Shown piece by piece: positions 41,001-49,145 of a stretch of 64,000 nucleotides of DNA (positions within the stretch are counted from its first letter, which is position 1; each line of letters begins with the position of its first letter). Under the pieces are notes generated by a model, which made no database searches, was not told the DNA's origin, and saw nothing but the letters and a program-made list of their open reading frames with translations. Origin of the DNA: Legionella jamestowniensis (GTDB lineage Bacteria; Pseudomonadota; Gammaproteobacteria; Legionellales; Legionellaceae); contig NZ_LNYG01000013.1 in NCBI RefSeq assembly GCF_001467745.1, positions 1,481,178-1,545,177 on the forward strand, in the 5' to 3' direction. A program made the translations under genes and the position numbers.

Positions 41001-43607
41001 ATTGGTGCTTTTTTTCAGATGACTAATCAAATTTTTTATAAAGACCAGATTTTCTGCCAAATCCCGATTTTTTAAATAGCATGCTACTTTCTGCCAGTTG
41101 GTTAAATTAGCATCTTGGGTTGATTTGGTTAAAATCATCGCTAAGGATGCCGGCGCTATTTGTTCCAATGCAGCTGCTTCTATCTGCGTTAAATATTGTG
41201 CGCCAAGATGAGCATCTTCACTTTCACTAATATTGACAGCAAGTTTTGCCAAAACAGGGTCAAAGCAGTGTGCAACACCAAGCTGTGTGGTTAAAAGGGT
41301 CACGCAACAGGTATCGTCATAATGATCTGTTTTGGGCTTTAGTAAATGCCAACAAGCCTGCTTTAAATTACGGTAATTTTGTTGACCCTGATGATTGAGA
41401 CTATGTTGGGCTGCCTCCAGATTTGTAAATAGTGTTTGTAATTTCTTTGGGCTGCTTTGAAAATAGCTTAATAAATTTAGCGCAATGCTTGCAGTTGTTT
41501 GTGGCGTTAAATGAATAAGGTTTAAGAGACGGTTGATCCTTAATTTTAAATCAGCAGCTGCATTATTCCCTAAATAAATTTTCAAAAGCATGGGTGTTAG
41601 CTCTTGAAAAAATGACGAACGAGATGAGAGAAGATAAAAACAAACGGGATTCTCCAGTAAATGCAATGCTAAAGGTTCAACGTACTGACTTCCATCTACC
41701 CATTGATGCAAAGGCGCATTTTCCTCGCGTGCCGTTTGCAATCGGTGACAGAAGTGTTTTAAAAGCTCATTCAGTGTTGCTGTATAATCTTTATCTTCCT
41801 TCACTTTATCGATAAGCTGTTCTATAAGCGTAATTAAATTTTTATCCTCGATAAAAGGCATTAATTGATCAAGAAAGGCTTGATGAGGTGGTGTATTTAA
41901 AAGCAAATATAATAGTAAGGGCTGCCTATCCGTTGTTTTTAATAACTCAACCAGACAATCAAAATCTTCTATAGATGCATTATTGCGTAACATGTACAAA
42001 TAAAAGACCAACAGTTCTTCGCTGGAAAAATATTGCAGCAAGGATAACTTTTCCGACGGCTTAATTTGTTTTAACAATTCGCAACAGGGAGACAGAAGTC
42101 TTGTCTTATTAATGCCAACTGCAAATAATGCACTCAACCATTGATAATGCAGCACACTGTTTGTTTTAAAAAAAGACAGCAAGCTGGTAGTTGATTCGTC
42201 AATGAATTCATCCGGTAGTAACTTGATGGCTCGTGCTAAATCTAAAAAATGCTGTGTTGAAGAGGGGGATGCACTTATTTTTTTTGCTAAAATGCGGTAA
42301 TAAATTGTTGATAGCAACTCACCTTCATTACGAGTAATCTGACGTAAAGCCATCATATGACCACACAGATTAATCAATTGCTTTTCATTGAGGCGCTCAA
42401 GGCACTTTCCCATTAACTCATAGTTGGCTACTTTGCTGGTTGTAACAAAATTGATAGTAATTGTTCTATCCTCATCATCAATTTCATTGATACAACTTAA
42501 AATTTTGGTGAGGTCATGCGTTTTATTAGAAAAAAGATCAAGGAAACGAATGACTTCAGCCAAATTTTTATTGCTATAAAATAAATAATATTTTCTAAAA
42601 CAAGGAATTAAATCACGTTGGCTTAATTGAGTAAAAACGGTCAAAAATGACTCTGTAGCAGCAGCTTTGAGCAACGGATCCTTTAAATCATATTTATCGC
42701 TATGCGTTAATAACTCCAAAACTAATTCTTTTTGGCGGTTATAGGCTACCTGCCTCTTAAGTCGCTTAATCATTAAAATGTTAGCAAGTTCGCTATTATT
42801 ATGAATCAACTGTTCATATTCGGCTTGCGAATTGGTGGCGCGAACGGTTAAAGCCGTAGCTAGGGCATCGTACTTATATAAATAAATTTGACGTCGTTCG
42901 CTAAAACGCTGATGTAGTTTTTCTCGAGTCTCGGAGGAATAAGTTGCAGCAATCGCTCGCAACTGAAAGATTATATTTACTAGCTGTTCTGTCGTAAGTG
43001 CCAATGAAAGCGTATTAATATTGTCATGAGACACAGGCGATAGCAGTACATAACTGGCAAGTTTTGCAAAGTGACGATGCAGTTCTTTCTGCAAACTATC
43101 AGAGGGCCGATTGGAAAGGATGTAAGTTATCAGAGTTGCTAGCCACGAAGGATTACCGTCGGCTGTCTCTAACAAACGGCTATATAGGCGCTCACGTTGT
43201 GTAGCCGGGAGGTGCTGGAGCAGGAGGAGGAAGCCTGGATGTTGCGGGTGACTTTCAATCCAGCTAATAAGCTGAGAAAGGATCGCTTGCCAAGAGGTTT
43301 GATTATCTAATAAAAGAATGTCTAAATGTTTAAGTTTTTCCCTAATTTGGGTGTCATTGGAACTATCAAGTGCTTCGATTAATAAAGGCAGTAGCACTTT
43401 GCTTTTTAATTCAAAGTAAGGATTAATTGCTTCATTCTCACAAAGAAGTGTCAGGATTATTGCGAGATTATCAAAGGCTTGCTGTTCAATAAGTTTGTCA
43501 ACAGTGAGGTTCAATACGGTTGAGTCTGGCTGTTCTTCAGCAAACAGTTTTCGTGCTGTGGCAAGATCAATGGTGGAGAGAAATGATGTCACAAAGTGAT
43601 TACCCAT
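35037..43607 (-). CDS. Giant 2856-residue protein of unknown function
   Basis: The open frame runs 8.6 kb without a stop. The protein begins MGNHFVTSFLSTIDLATARKLF after AGGAG (seven bases before ATG 43607) and ends SWLINLFRR. It is rich in Leu, Gln, Lys, Asn and His with short helical units of 30-45 residues that repeat loosely (LLLLQHLPATQRERLYSRLL, LLQYFSSEELLVFYLYML), like HEAT or other helical solenoids, but no exact repeat. I see no signal peptide, no secretion repeats, no enzyme motif and no clear membrane span. It may be a large Dot/Icm substrate or an intracellular scaffold. I do not recognise a homologue. Confidence 0.8.
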   Translation of the reverse strand: MGNHFVTSFLSTIDLATARKLFAEEQPDSTVLNLTVDKLIEQQAFDNLAIILTLLCENEAINPYFELKSKVLLPLLIEALDSSNDTQIREKLKHLDILLLDNQTSWQAILSQLISWIESHPQHPGFLLLLQHLPATQRERLYSRLLETADGNPSWLATLITYILSNRPSDSLQKELHRHFAKLASYVLLSPVSHDNINTLSLALTTEQLVNIIFQLRAIAATYSSETREKLHQRFSERRQIYLYKYDALATALTVRATNSQAEYEQLIHNNSELANILMIKRLKRQVAYNRQKELVLELLTHSDKYDLKDPLLKAAATESFLTVFTQLSQRDLIPCFRKYYLFYSNKNLAEVIRFLDLFSNKTHDLTKILSCINEIDDEDRTITINFVTTSKVANYELMGKCLERLNEKQLINLCGHMMALRQITRNEGELLSTIYYRILAKKISASPSSTQHFLDLARAIKLLPDEFIDESTTSLLSFFKTNSVLHYQWLSALFAVGINKTRLLSPCCELLKQIKPSEKLSLLQYFSSEELLVFYLYMLRNNASIEDFDCLVELLKTTDRQPLLLYLLLNTPPHQAFLDQLMPFIEDKNLITLIEQLIDKVKEDKDYTATLNELLKHFCHRLQTAREENAPLHQWVDGSQYVEPLALHLLENPVCFYLLSSRSSFFQELTPMLLKIYLGNNAAADLKLRINRLLNLIHLTPQTTASIALNLLSYFQSSPKKLQTLFTNLEAAQHSLNHQGQQNYRNLKQACWHLLKPKTDHYDDTCCVTLLTTQLGVAHCFDPVLAKLAVNISESEDAHLGAQYLTQIEAAALEQIAPASLAMILTKSTQDANLTNWQKVACYLKNRDLAENLVFIKNLISHLKKSTNPVLLKHALQFLTQLEGFEKLLPHLKEDELQWFLQECSNNKLIKKIPYWCNLLLNQSTFDKLNYASLFILLPQEQHCLESIYQNENLKPHLHTLFTQLASLNAKPAHFITLFNELSKESTQQKRELIKKAQLLMQAPTIEPIALFVINMLLLTLDDLQINSSADVQLVLQHLQLISNFAKKQQEKSNSPDCFSHELHQLILNTFSYLFEQNSRWANQLLVSEEFSHIAVEWLNQVDAKSIERHPFTKLLLQNATLQFHPTLIYDPRFQAFVKQLLTTPPASMNEDQFALLFEKLTAENQTELAFKLLQQPTLGDVQWSSLMILAHTLPVATLYSIYAESKTRFVFVDLLARHHAGMTFLSEAQRNTLIAEITSGKQVLRILDSYSPVATKIDFVDAIFSYLETTGTPLSSWLEAMNVDTQTMTAFSNFTTGEKNKQKLYEAIKNDHYYEHGINDYLQNPTLDMSLEPTGLLFSLSTQIALNPWKGWQCQFSLLKKLPPNILKQIIQNQFELFEQVNQLTVFFEPLGVCEEVAPHMLLSARWVQSLPLINSILTSISRSQRNSEFRNLFLPTALYQQVILPLLNESLSADQTPFESFYDLLVDYAQTIKANLPAHEPLISSDILQYQHHLQAIENYSFPKLIQLLRPHSYFCKIKNGLVSALHETEIELLSTAAQRHKEWLSSKKFSPSMQLAKLLTALLQCPKVLEDDVFRRWLLLHCFFSPIAEPVDENLLKQLISYFPTKELEGELSLTYQRIQRMGEAYKLLKTFNTTSSLSEITQSLYTQSVENLTLALSATQFAHLPHLSNLLLMVLQAKKTNLSLQQLQVLLLPSQFSHQLDVEWFHLEIAKLNDLEYELTERCRHLLALGLSAHNDSQDLARLTALSHSFIKDNLGSLTRILTSYQTVFSSPEKNFLAHKLLRFLENLHSDPQKTSMLLKSLNTTFVIDIINFALTDPKTYEELLLKIIDAGFGELYQNRLSAKMEDAFNFKRSKEDTVFLTNLSLEDFASLSVAQVEELLILQRLYFKLKPLPHLAIWSLGNEKSEYKQFCADASLYQSLLQMQQKLKTFGLEEDLLIKAKQNLAACFNFFSINNKAIGYYTIMEKFHREMNIQQPGIYFHWLCLLSFFTEDRSILISSFIEWLHQTSEPSLANQAFLKKLLLHILNLGLLKDLCKCLGKEKGITGVKANWLYEHIRTQSDAVSLISNIVLGFSWDWLKEHIKNSSPEHIALLDSVLQQENHVKMITTNADTKLTLYAVLNQCQFAVNDLINLQKKSDNPIIKSLIGAHLLGRQDFIDQLQGEAFIAQLADAEKPLCPRLSPLIKDLHLEELPSDVVKQLHPEAAATLLCSIKNFHRLDKVCVEPLLHILGEQTEVFISYWLTYLATMPNSVKPLIAMTNLLSTKIPTALANLSENKRHPILSLFIQHLNELDGTRVKTFIPLCEESHLNYAAHLYLYKGQSETISVQFIHELTDKLLEKKAAFSSQTIQLLMRLSEDSNFSALRGKLGRATSDYLRSSALFADCSIFYDEGRLNIKRMQKLVPLQSGQKTTEAQHHFLQAFTQTFKNMFIAQESSALQLNDLTINPLIDVIMKDSDKLPSFDYFLIHYHGKLEPLERCFNDYLDYLTENTSSTTSKRLHTIAWLLTRAEMNANIKGILFNALLSHPQLLDGQISGGLLMFNCEQAILRFGMNGNYQTVINLCSWGLPFLEVGSDDEKMAKRALKEAQFESSISTVTGFLAPLRVWLKRSFFYGWEAWFEPRKPHYVLLNNTRNSETSSSTIILQKLQTEKTGEDNPTEENRLSRENLETLLTHLDATAPIPSLTTLVHALSIYDWQKAMTTEIQTRKTVDDLFDALWQRTKWDKNLANWFYPHLDPFINNRQRLIGLYIQENQQEHLTSLLSRAVAGPGQFQDLANLLFESEEPKLVTQQESESVPLRTNPSSILEQVTDGFSSISSFFWTPISNKIENIQTYTAAAVQPSWLINLFRR

Positions 43608-43674
43608 AGCCAACTCCTGTTAGACTTGAATCGCTGTAACGTCTCTTAAACAAATTTAAAGGTAAGTTTCCAAT

Positions 43675-43765
43675 CCTTGGGTAGCATACCCAAGGTGCTC
43701 CAAAATGCTATTTGTTGACTATCCATTTTCCATCCATCAAACGTTTAAAATTTAGCATTTTGGAG
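43675..43765. repeat. Two inverted repeats upstream of the giant gene
   Basis: CCTTGGGTA, GCA, TACCCAAGG (43675-43695) is a perfect nine-pair inverted repeat. Next to it CTCCAAAATGCTA (43698-43710) has an exact 13-base inverted partner TAGCATTTTGGAG (43753-43765), 42 bases away. Both lie in the 5' region of the giant gene, on the side of trkH. No T-run marks them as terminators, so they could be operators or mRNA leader structures. Confidence 0.6.
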
Positions 43766-43819
43766 TATTTTGGGTCTATAACCAGCATAACGATTTGAAA
43801 AAAAATTTCAATATCTGTG

Positions 43820-45274
43820 TTATTTTTGCCAAAAATGAGGTGAAAATAGAATAAGAAGAGAAAATATTTCCAGACGACCAGCGAGCATGGAGAAAATTAA
43901 TACCCACTTACTAAGTTGGTTAAGGTCTGCGAAATTATCACTGACAGCACCAAGTCCTGCACCTGCGTTAGCAAGCGTTGCAGTAACCGCAGAGAAAGCA
44001 GTAATAAAGTCATTACCAAAAGCCATTAATAAAATCATTAGACTTAAAAAAAGAGCGATAAATACAGAAATAAAGCTCCACATTGACTCTAAAATTGGCT
44101 CAGGCAAGCTATGTTTACCAAATTTAACGGGAATTAAGGCATGTGGATGCAATAAACGGATCATTTCTCGTTTACTTTGTTTATAAATTAAAAGTGCGCG
44201 AATTACTTTCACCCCGCCGCTGGTAGAGGCCGCACAGCCACCAACAATAGCCAATAGCATAAGGAAAACTGGTACATAGGTAGGCCAGGTGCTAAAAGGA
44301 GCAGAAATAAAACCTGTTGTGGTCGCGAGAGAAATGACATTGAATAAGCTTTTTATTAAAGCATGAGGATTCGCTTCAAAAAAACCATAAAACACCAAGC
44401 TTACACAAATAAGTAAACTGACACCTACTAAAAAAAGAAGATAGAAGCGAAATTCTTCATCATGCCAATAGGGAAGTAATGTTCTTTTCTTTAGGGCAAT
44501 AAAATGAAGGGCGAAATTGGTTGCACCCAATAGCATGAAAAAACAGGCTATTAGCTCAATAATATCATTGTGGTAGTAAGCAAAACTGGCATCATGCATG
44601 GAAAAGCCACCGGTTGAAACAGTAGCAAAACTTTCACCTAATGCATCAAACCAATCCATGCCTGCCATCCAATAACTAAGCCAGCATAGGAATGTTAACA
44701 ATAGGTACAAAGACCAGAGTGCTTTTGCGGTTTGAGCGATACGGGGGGTCAGTTTGCTTTCTTTCATGGGGCCGGGGGTTTCTGCTCTAAACAGTTGCAT
44801 GCCACCCACACCAAGCATTGGCAGAATAGCAACGGCTAACACTACAATTCCCATCCCTCCTAGGAATTGTAATTGTTGGCGATAAAACAGCACAGCATGA
44901 GGTAAACCTTCAACATGGCGTATAATGCTTGCCCCTGTTGTGGTAAAGCCGGAAACCGACTCAAACAGTGCATCAGTCATGCTGTGATTATGATGTTTAA
45001 TAGCAAAAATAAAAGGCAAGGAAGCATACAAACAAAGAACAAACCAAAAAAGTACCGCGAGTAAAAAACCATCTCGAATTTTAAGTTCTTGATGTTCTTT
45101 TTTAAAGCTGAACCAAAGGACGGTACCCGTAGTAAATGTACAAAAAAAAGCAGCAACAAAAGGCAACCAGAATTGCTCATGGAAAATAAAATTGATGAGA
45201 AGTGGAGTCAACATGCTCACACTGAACATCATCAAAAGCAAACCTAACAGACGCAGAATGGTTTTGATTTGCAT
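43820..45274 (-). CDS. trkH: Trk potassium uptake protein TrkH
   Basis: TrkH (484 residues) is the membrane channel subunit of the Trk K+ uptake system. The four pore loops with their glycine filters can be read: GFTTTGAS, STGGFSMHD, ATTTGFIS and LANAGAGLGAV. About ten hydrophobic segments surround them. It follows trkA after two bases, so the regulator and channel are cotranscribed from the dapF side. Confidence 0.96.
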   Translation of the reverse strand: MQIKTILRLLGLLLMMFSVSMLTPLLINFIFHEQFWLPFVAAFFCTFTTGTVLWFSFKKEHQELKIRDGFLLAVLFWFVLCLYASLPFIFAIKHHNHSMTDALFESVSGFTTTGASIIRHVEGLPHAVLFYRQQLQFLGGMGIVVLAVAILPMLGVGGMQLFRAETPGPMKESKLTPRIAQTAKALWSLYLLLTFLCWLSYWMAGMDWFDALGESFATVSTGGFSMHDASFAYYHNDIIELIACFFMLLGATNFALHFIALKKRTLLPYWHDEEFRFYLLFLVGVSLLICVSLVFYGFFEANPHALIKSLFNVISLATTTGFISAPFSTWPTYVPVFLMLLAIVGGCAASTSGGVKVIRALLIYKQSKREMIRLLHPHALIPVKFGKHSLPEPILESMWSFISVFIALFLSLMILLMAFGNDFITAFSAVTATLANAGAGLGAVSDNFADLNQLSKWVLIFSMLAGRLEIFSLLILFSPHFWQK

Positions 45275-45276
45275 GA

Positions 45277-46653
45277 TTAACTCATAAACGTCAGGCTGAC
45301 TTGGAAGAGTGATTCAATTTGTCGCACATACCGCCTTTTGAGTAACAACAATATCACATGGTCCCCTGATTCCAATACAAGTTCTGGATGTGGCATGATT
45401 AATTTTTCCTCGCGCATCACTGCGGCAATAAAGCTGCTAGGTGGTAGTTCAATTTGCGACAGGGAGCGTCCTACAACTTGAGAGGTTAAATGATCACCGT
45501 GCGTAATTAATTCGATGGCTTCTGCTTCATCATTTTGTAAGCGATAGACTTTTACCATGTTTCCACGTCGCAATTTTGTCAAAATACTACCGATGGTAAT
45601 TAATTGAGGGGAAATCGCATGGTCAATATTACTATCGTCAATTAATTCAACATAGGCATTGCGATTGACTAAGGCAATGGCATGACGGGCACCCAGACGC
45701 TTGGCTTGCAAACAGGACATAATATTGGCTTCATCATCGTTGGTTACTGCACAAAATACATCAGTAAATTCAATATTCTCATTTACTAATAAATCCCTGT
45801 CCGCAATATCACCTTGTAAAACAGTACCTTTGTGCAGTTGAGATGCAAGTTCACTGGCACGAGACAGGTTGCGATCAATGACTTTAATGCGGTAGTTATT
45901 TTCCAACGTTTGTGCAAGCTTAGAACCGATATGTCCACCCCCAGCAATCATAATTCGACGGTTAGGGTGGGTATAACGTCCTAAAGCAATCAAAACTTGT
46001 TGGATGGCGGGGGGTGAGGCAATAAAAAGGACATCGTCACCGATATCAATCTTGTAATTTTGATCAGGCTCAATGGCAGCCTTATCGCGAAAGATGGCGA
46101 CAACCCTGGCCTCAATGGGGTGTAGATGCTCATACAATTGCTGAATCGTTTTCCCTACCATTACACCGCCAGGTTGTGGCTTAATGGTCGCCAAGAGTGC
46201 TTGACCTTCGGCAAACTCCAGGATTTGGGTAACACCAGGATAATTAATTAAATTTTCAATATGTTCTGTAACCAGGTTTTCAGGACTAATACAAACATCC
46301 ACAGGAACGTGTTCGTTGCAAAATAACTGTGGATAATCATAGTAATCGCGAGATCGAATACGCGCTATTTTGGTGGGTGTCCTGAATAAACTATAAGCAA
46401 TTTGACAGCCCATCATATTAATTTCATCGCTATTGGTTACCGCGATAATCATATCGGCCTGTTCGATTCCTGCTTCAATCAAAATATTAGGATGCGCTGC
46501 CGAACCATGTACGGTGCGAATATCAAGACGATGTTGAAGTTCACGCAAGCGCTCTTCGTTTAAGTCTACCAGGGTTATATCGTTATCTTCGCGGGCAAGA
46601 TTTCGTGCAAGGGTGCCACCTACTTGTCCAGCCCCAAGAATCACTATTCTCAT
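45277..46653 (-). CDS. trkA: Trk potassium uptake regulator TrkA
   Basis: TrkA (458 residues) is the cytoplasmic NAD(H)-binding gate regulator of TrkH. It has two RCK units: MRIVILGAGQVGGTLA with ITLVDLNEERL at the start and MIAGGGHIGSKLA with IKVIDRNLSRA near residue 235, each followed by a TrkA-C domain. It overlaps dapF by four bases and lies two bases before trkH. Confidence 0.97.
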   Translation of the reverse strand: MRIVILGAGQVGGTLARNLAREDNDITLVDLNEERLRELQHRLDIRTVHGSAAHPNILIEAGIEQADMIIAVTNSDEINMMGCQIAYSLFRTPTKIARIRSRDYYDYPQLFCNEHVPVDVCISPENLVTEHIENLINYPGVTQILEFAEGQALLATIKPQPGGVMVGKTIQQLYEHLHPIEARVVAIFRDKAAIEPDQNYKIDIGDDVLFIASPPAIQQVLIALGRYTHPNRRIMIAGGGHIGSKLAQTLENNYRIKVIDRNLSRASELASQLHKGTVLQGDIADRDLLVNENIEFTDVFCAVTNDDEANIMSCLQAKRLGARHAIALVNRNAYVELIDDSNIDHAISPQLITIGSILTKLRRGNMVKVYRLQNDEAEAIELITHGDHLTSQVVGRSLSQIELPPSSFIAAVMREEKLIMPHPELVLESGDHVILLLLKRRYVRQIESLFQVSLTFMS

Positions 46654-47483
46654 GCCATTAACACTCCTTCATAGACAAAATGGGCAGGACCTCTTAGATA
46701 AATAGAGTTATTCATGTCTGGCCATTCTATCACTAATTTCCCTCCGGGTAGGGACACTTCGATAGTTGATGTCAGATCATGGTAAAGTCTACCCACTGCC
46801 GCCGCTGCAACAGCGCCACTGCCACAAGCCTGCGTTTCCCCACAACCGCGTTCATAAACACGCAAGCGTAGTTGATGATTATTAATGATTTGCATAAATC
46901 CAGCATTAGTTTGTTGCGGGAATAGGGCATGCTCACTTATTTCTTTGCCAAGCGTTCTCACATTCACCTCGTCAAGGTTCTCGACAAGACTCACTGCATG
47001 AGGATTACCAACACTAATAGCATGTATGGCATGAAAAGAACCATCCTGTAGTGGTAATTGATAGATTGCTGAATACTCCTCTGCATTAAATGGAATTTTT
47101 GGCGGATTAAGTTCAGGTTTGCCCATATCAACAGTAATGGTTTCATCCTCATTAATTTGTAACTGCATGTTGGTTGTGCAGGTCGCAACTGTGATAAGCT
47201 TTTTAGTTGTCAATCCATAGTGAACAAGAAAGCGTGCCAGGCAACGTGCTCCATTACCACATTGCCCTACTTCTTGTCCATTGGCATTGAAAATACGATA
47301 AAAGAAATCTGTTTTTTCATTTTTGCTAGGCTCAACTACCAAACATTGATCAAAACCAATGCCTGTATCCCGGCGGGCAAGTTCAGCAATGACTGCTGGC
47401 TGCAAATGGACAGATTGGTGTATGGCATCGATAACAATGAAATCATTACCTAATCCATGCATTTTTGTAAATCGGAGGGCCAT
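46650..47483 (-). CDS. dapF: Diaminopimelate epimerase
   Basis: DapF (277 residues) converts LL- to meso-diaminopimelate for lysine and peptidoglycan synthesis. The two catalytic cysteines lie in QCGNGARCLARF and ERGCGETQACGSGA. MALRFTKMHGLGNDF is the usual start; a GTG at 47495 is four codons upstream and overlaps the lptM stop. Unlike many proteobacteria there is no lysA between lptM and dapF. Confidence 0.96.
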   Translation of the reverse strand: MALRFTKMHGLGNDFIVIDAIHQSVHLQPAVIAELARRDTGIGFDQCLVVEPSKNEKTDFFYRIFNANGQEVGQCGNGARCLARFLVHYGLTTKKLITVATCTTNMQLQINEDETITVDMGKPELNPPKIPFNAEEYSAIYQLPLQDGSFHAIHAISVGNPHAVSLVENLDEVNVRTLGKEISEHALFPQQTNAGFMQIINNHQLRLRVYERGCGETQACGSGAVAAAAVGRLYHDLTSTIEVSLPGGKLVIEWPDMNNSIYLRGPAHFVYEGVLMA

Positions 47484-47491
47484 TTTCCAAC

Positions 47492-47614
47492 TCACTTCGT
47501 CATCGTACTTGGCTTTTGGTGCGGTGGTTCAGGTGCCGGTAAATAAAGAGGGCCTTTTTGTCCACATGCTGATAAAGTCAATACAGTGATACCAATTAAT
47601 ACGAGTATACGCAT
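47492..47614 (-). CDS. lptM: Small lipoprotein, LptM/YifL-like
   Basis: This 40-residue reading frame begins MRILVLIGITVLTLSACGQKG and continues PLYLPAPEPPHQKP. It has a lipoprotein signal with lipobox LSAC and the short CGQKGPLYLP core of the LptM (YifL) family, which assists maturation of the LPS translocon LptDE in E. coli. It precedes dapF as in other gammaproteobacteria. Confidence 0.88.
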   Translation of the reverse strand: MRILVLIGITVLTLSACGQKGPLYLPAPEPPHQKPSTMTK

Positions 47615-47672
47615 TTTTTAACGATATTTTTGTAAATTTATCAAGTATAAGGAATTCAGTCCAAAACCGCTA

Positions 47673-49022
47673 TCAAAGTTTTGGAGAAGTTATGTCAGGC
47701 TCAGCTTCTATAAAGTTGGCAAATTTATCCCGGATAAAATTAACCGTTTTAAGAGTAGCACTTGTAAATCGCTCATGTGAGCGAGGATTAATACGAATAG
47801 TTTCTGCTCGTGGCGTATTAGTCTCTTCCCAAGTTAAGGAAAATACAAGTTCCGTTGGAATATCTTCGTTATCGCCATAAGCAGGATCAACGCGAATATT
47901 AATCGCTGCAATGTTATCTTCAATCAGTTTTTTAGCAATGAAATGTTCGACCATGTCCAAGATATTGTAATTTGAGGCAGCAGTTGCTGCTACCAGATTT
48001 TGAATGCTTTGTTCACCACCAAAATAATGAGCGATAAGATGGGACCAATGATATTTACTGTGGCTTTCGATAACAACAGTCGGGTTATAAGCGGCAAATA
48101 CTTTTTGACAACTTAGACCTGTTAATTGATTTTGACCTATGCGGCGTGTAGGCTCCCGTTGTTCCAGTTTTTCCAAAGTAGCTACAAAAAAGACCGGTTC
48201 TGTATGTCGAAACAGGCGTAATTTAGGTATTTTTTTTCTAACTTCTTGCATGTTTTCTGTTAGTTGTACTTTTTTCGGAGAAGGTGTTTTATGCTTAAAG
48301 AAAGTAATGCTTGTCTCCCCTGTTATATGTTTCCACAATTCACGTGCTTTTCTACCTCCAGGGGTACGACAGACATTTTTATAATTTTTTTCAGGTGTGG
48401 CCGGCTCTAATTGGGTTAGTCTTACACCTTGTTGGACCAGGGTGGTGTGTAAAGCTTTATTTTCAGGCCTTTCTTCTAAAATTAAACAGTTTGTATCAGC
48501 ATCTGCATCTTTGTATTTTCGCCGTTTTGCGTGGGGTTGCGCTTTATTACCATGGCGGAACTCCTTTGCTTTTCGTATTGGGCGTTGTTCTTTATTTCCA
48601 GTGGTCAATGAAGGGTCAATTTCAGACAAATGATGAGTAAGAAAAGAGGCGGTTAAACGAGAACTGTTTTGTTTAGTAAAACGGCGTAACAACTCTAGCC
48701 ATTGTTCAGAGGTTAGAGAGGTTTCTTTAATTTGGGGCATGTTTTTTTGAACACGCCTTATAAAGCTGGTCTTCGCCCTGGTTTGAGCCTCATTTTGCAT
48801 ATTATTAAAACTCTCCAAGGAAGGAGAGATGTTTAAAAGGGTATGGATATCTTCTTCTCTGATTTGTGAATGCAACGCCAAACCCTGTACTAAATAATGC
48901 TTACAATCGTCATTGCCTCGTGTATACCAACGGATAATATCTTGCCAATTAATTTCGCAAATCTGATAATTTGCCGGCTTTTTGGATAGCGTGGTAAGAA
49001 ACGAGTGAATTTCAGTGAACAT
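47673..49022 (-). CDS. Unknown protein with a nuclease-like C-terminal domain, candidate effector
   Basis: This 449-residue protein has a helical N-terminus, a long polar basic middle with a KRRK cluster (HAKRRKYKDAD, near residue 168) and a C-terminal domain. The segment WSHLIAHYFGGEQSIQNLV (His328, His332, Asn342) then ASNYNILDMVEHF (Asn351, Glu359) closely follows the pattern of beta-beta-alpha-metal non-specific nucleases (Endonuclease NS type: GHLIA, FGG, NLV, N). The basic cluster could act as a nuclear signal in a host. This is inference from motifs only. The neighbours are effector-like paralogues. Confidence 0.65.
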   Translation of the reverse strand: MFTEIHSFLTTLSKKPANYQICEINWQDIIRWYTRGNDDCKHYLVQGLALHSQIREEDIHTLLNISPSLESFNNMQNEAQTRAKTSFIRRVQKNMPQIKETSLTSEQWLELLRRFTKQNSSRLTASFLTHHLSEIDPSLTTGNKEQRPIRKAKEFRHGNKAQPHAKRRKYKDADADTNCLILEERPENKALHTTLVQQGVRLTQLEPATPEKNYKNVCRTPGGRKARELWKHITGETSITFFKHKTPSPKKVQLTENMQEVRKKIPKLRLFRHTEPVFFVATLEKLEQREPTRRIGQNQLTGLSCQKVFAAYNPTVVIESHSKYHWSHLIAHYFGGEQSIQNLVAATAASNYNILDMVEHFIAKKLIEDNIAAINIRVDPAYGDNEDIPTELVFSLTWEETNTPRAETIRINPRSHERFTSATLKTVNFIRDKFANFIEAEPDITSPKL

Positions 49023-49145
49023 AAAAAGTAAAAAATTAATAGTAGATCTTATTGATTATAACATAAGCAGTTTGAATGAAAAAGAACGTTTCCTTATAAC
49101 GCTTAATCTGTGAGCAGCACAGCTTTTGGCTTATTAACCAAAATG

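Noticed and set aside
43887..44186. Plus-strand frame of 99 codons inside trkH
   Set aside because: It is antisense to trkH, whose pore signatures are clear.
48311..48640. Two plus-strand frames opposite the nuclease-like gene
   Set aside because: They are shadows of the minus-strand gene, which has the longer frame and motifs.
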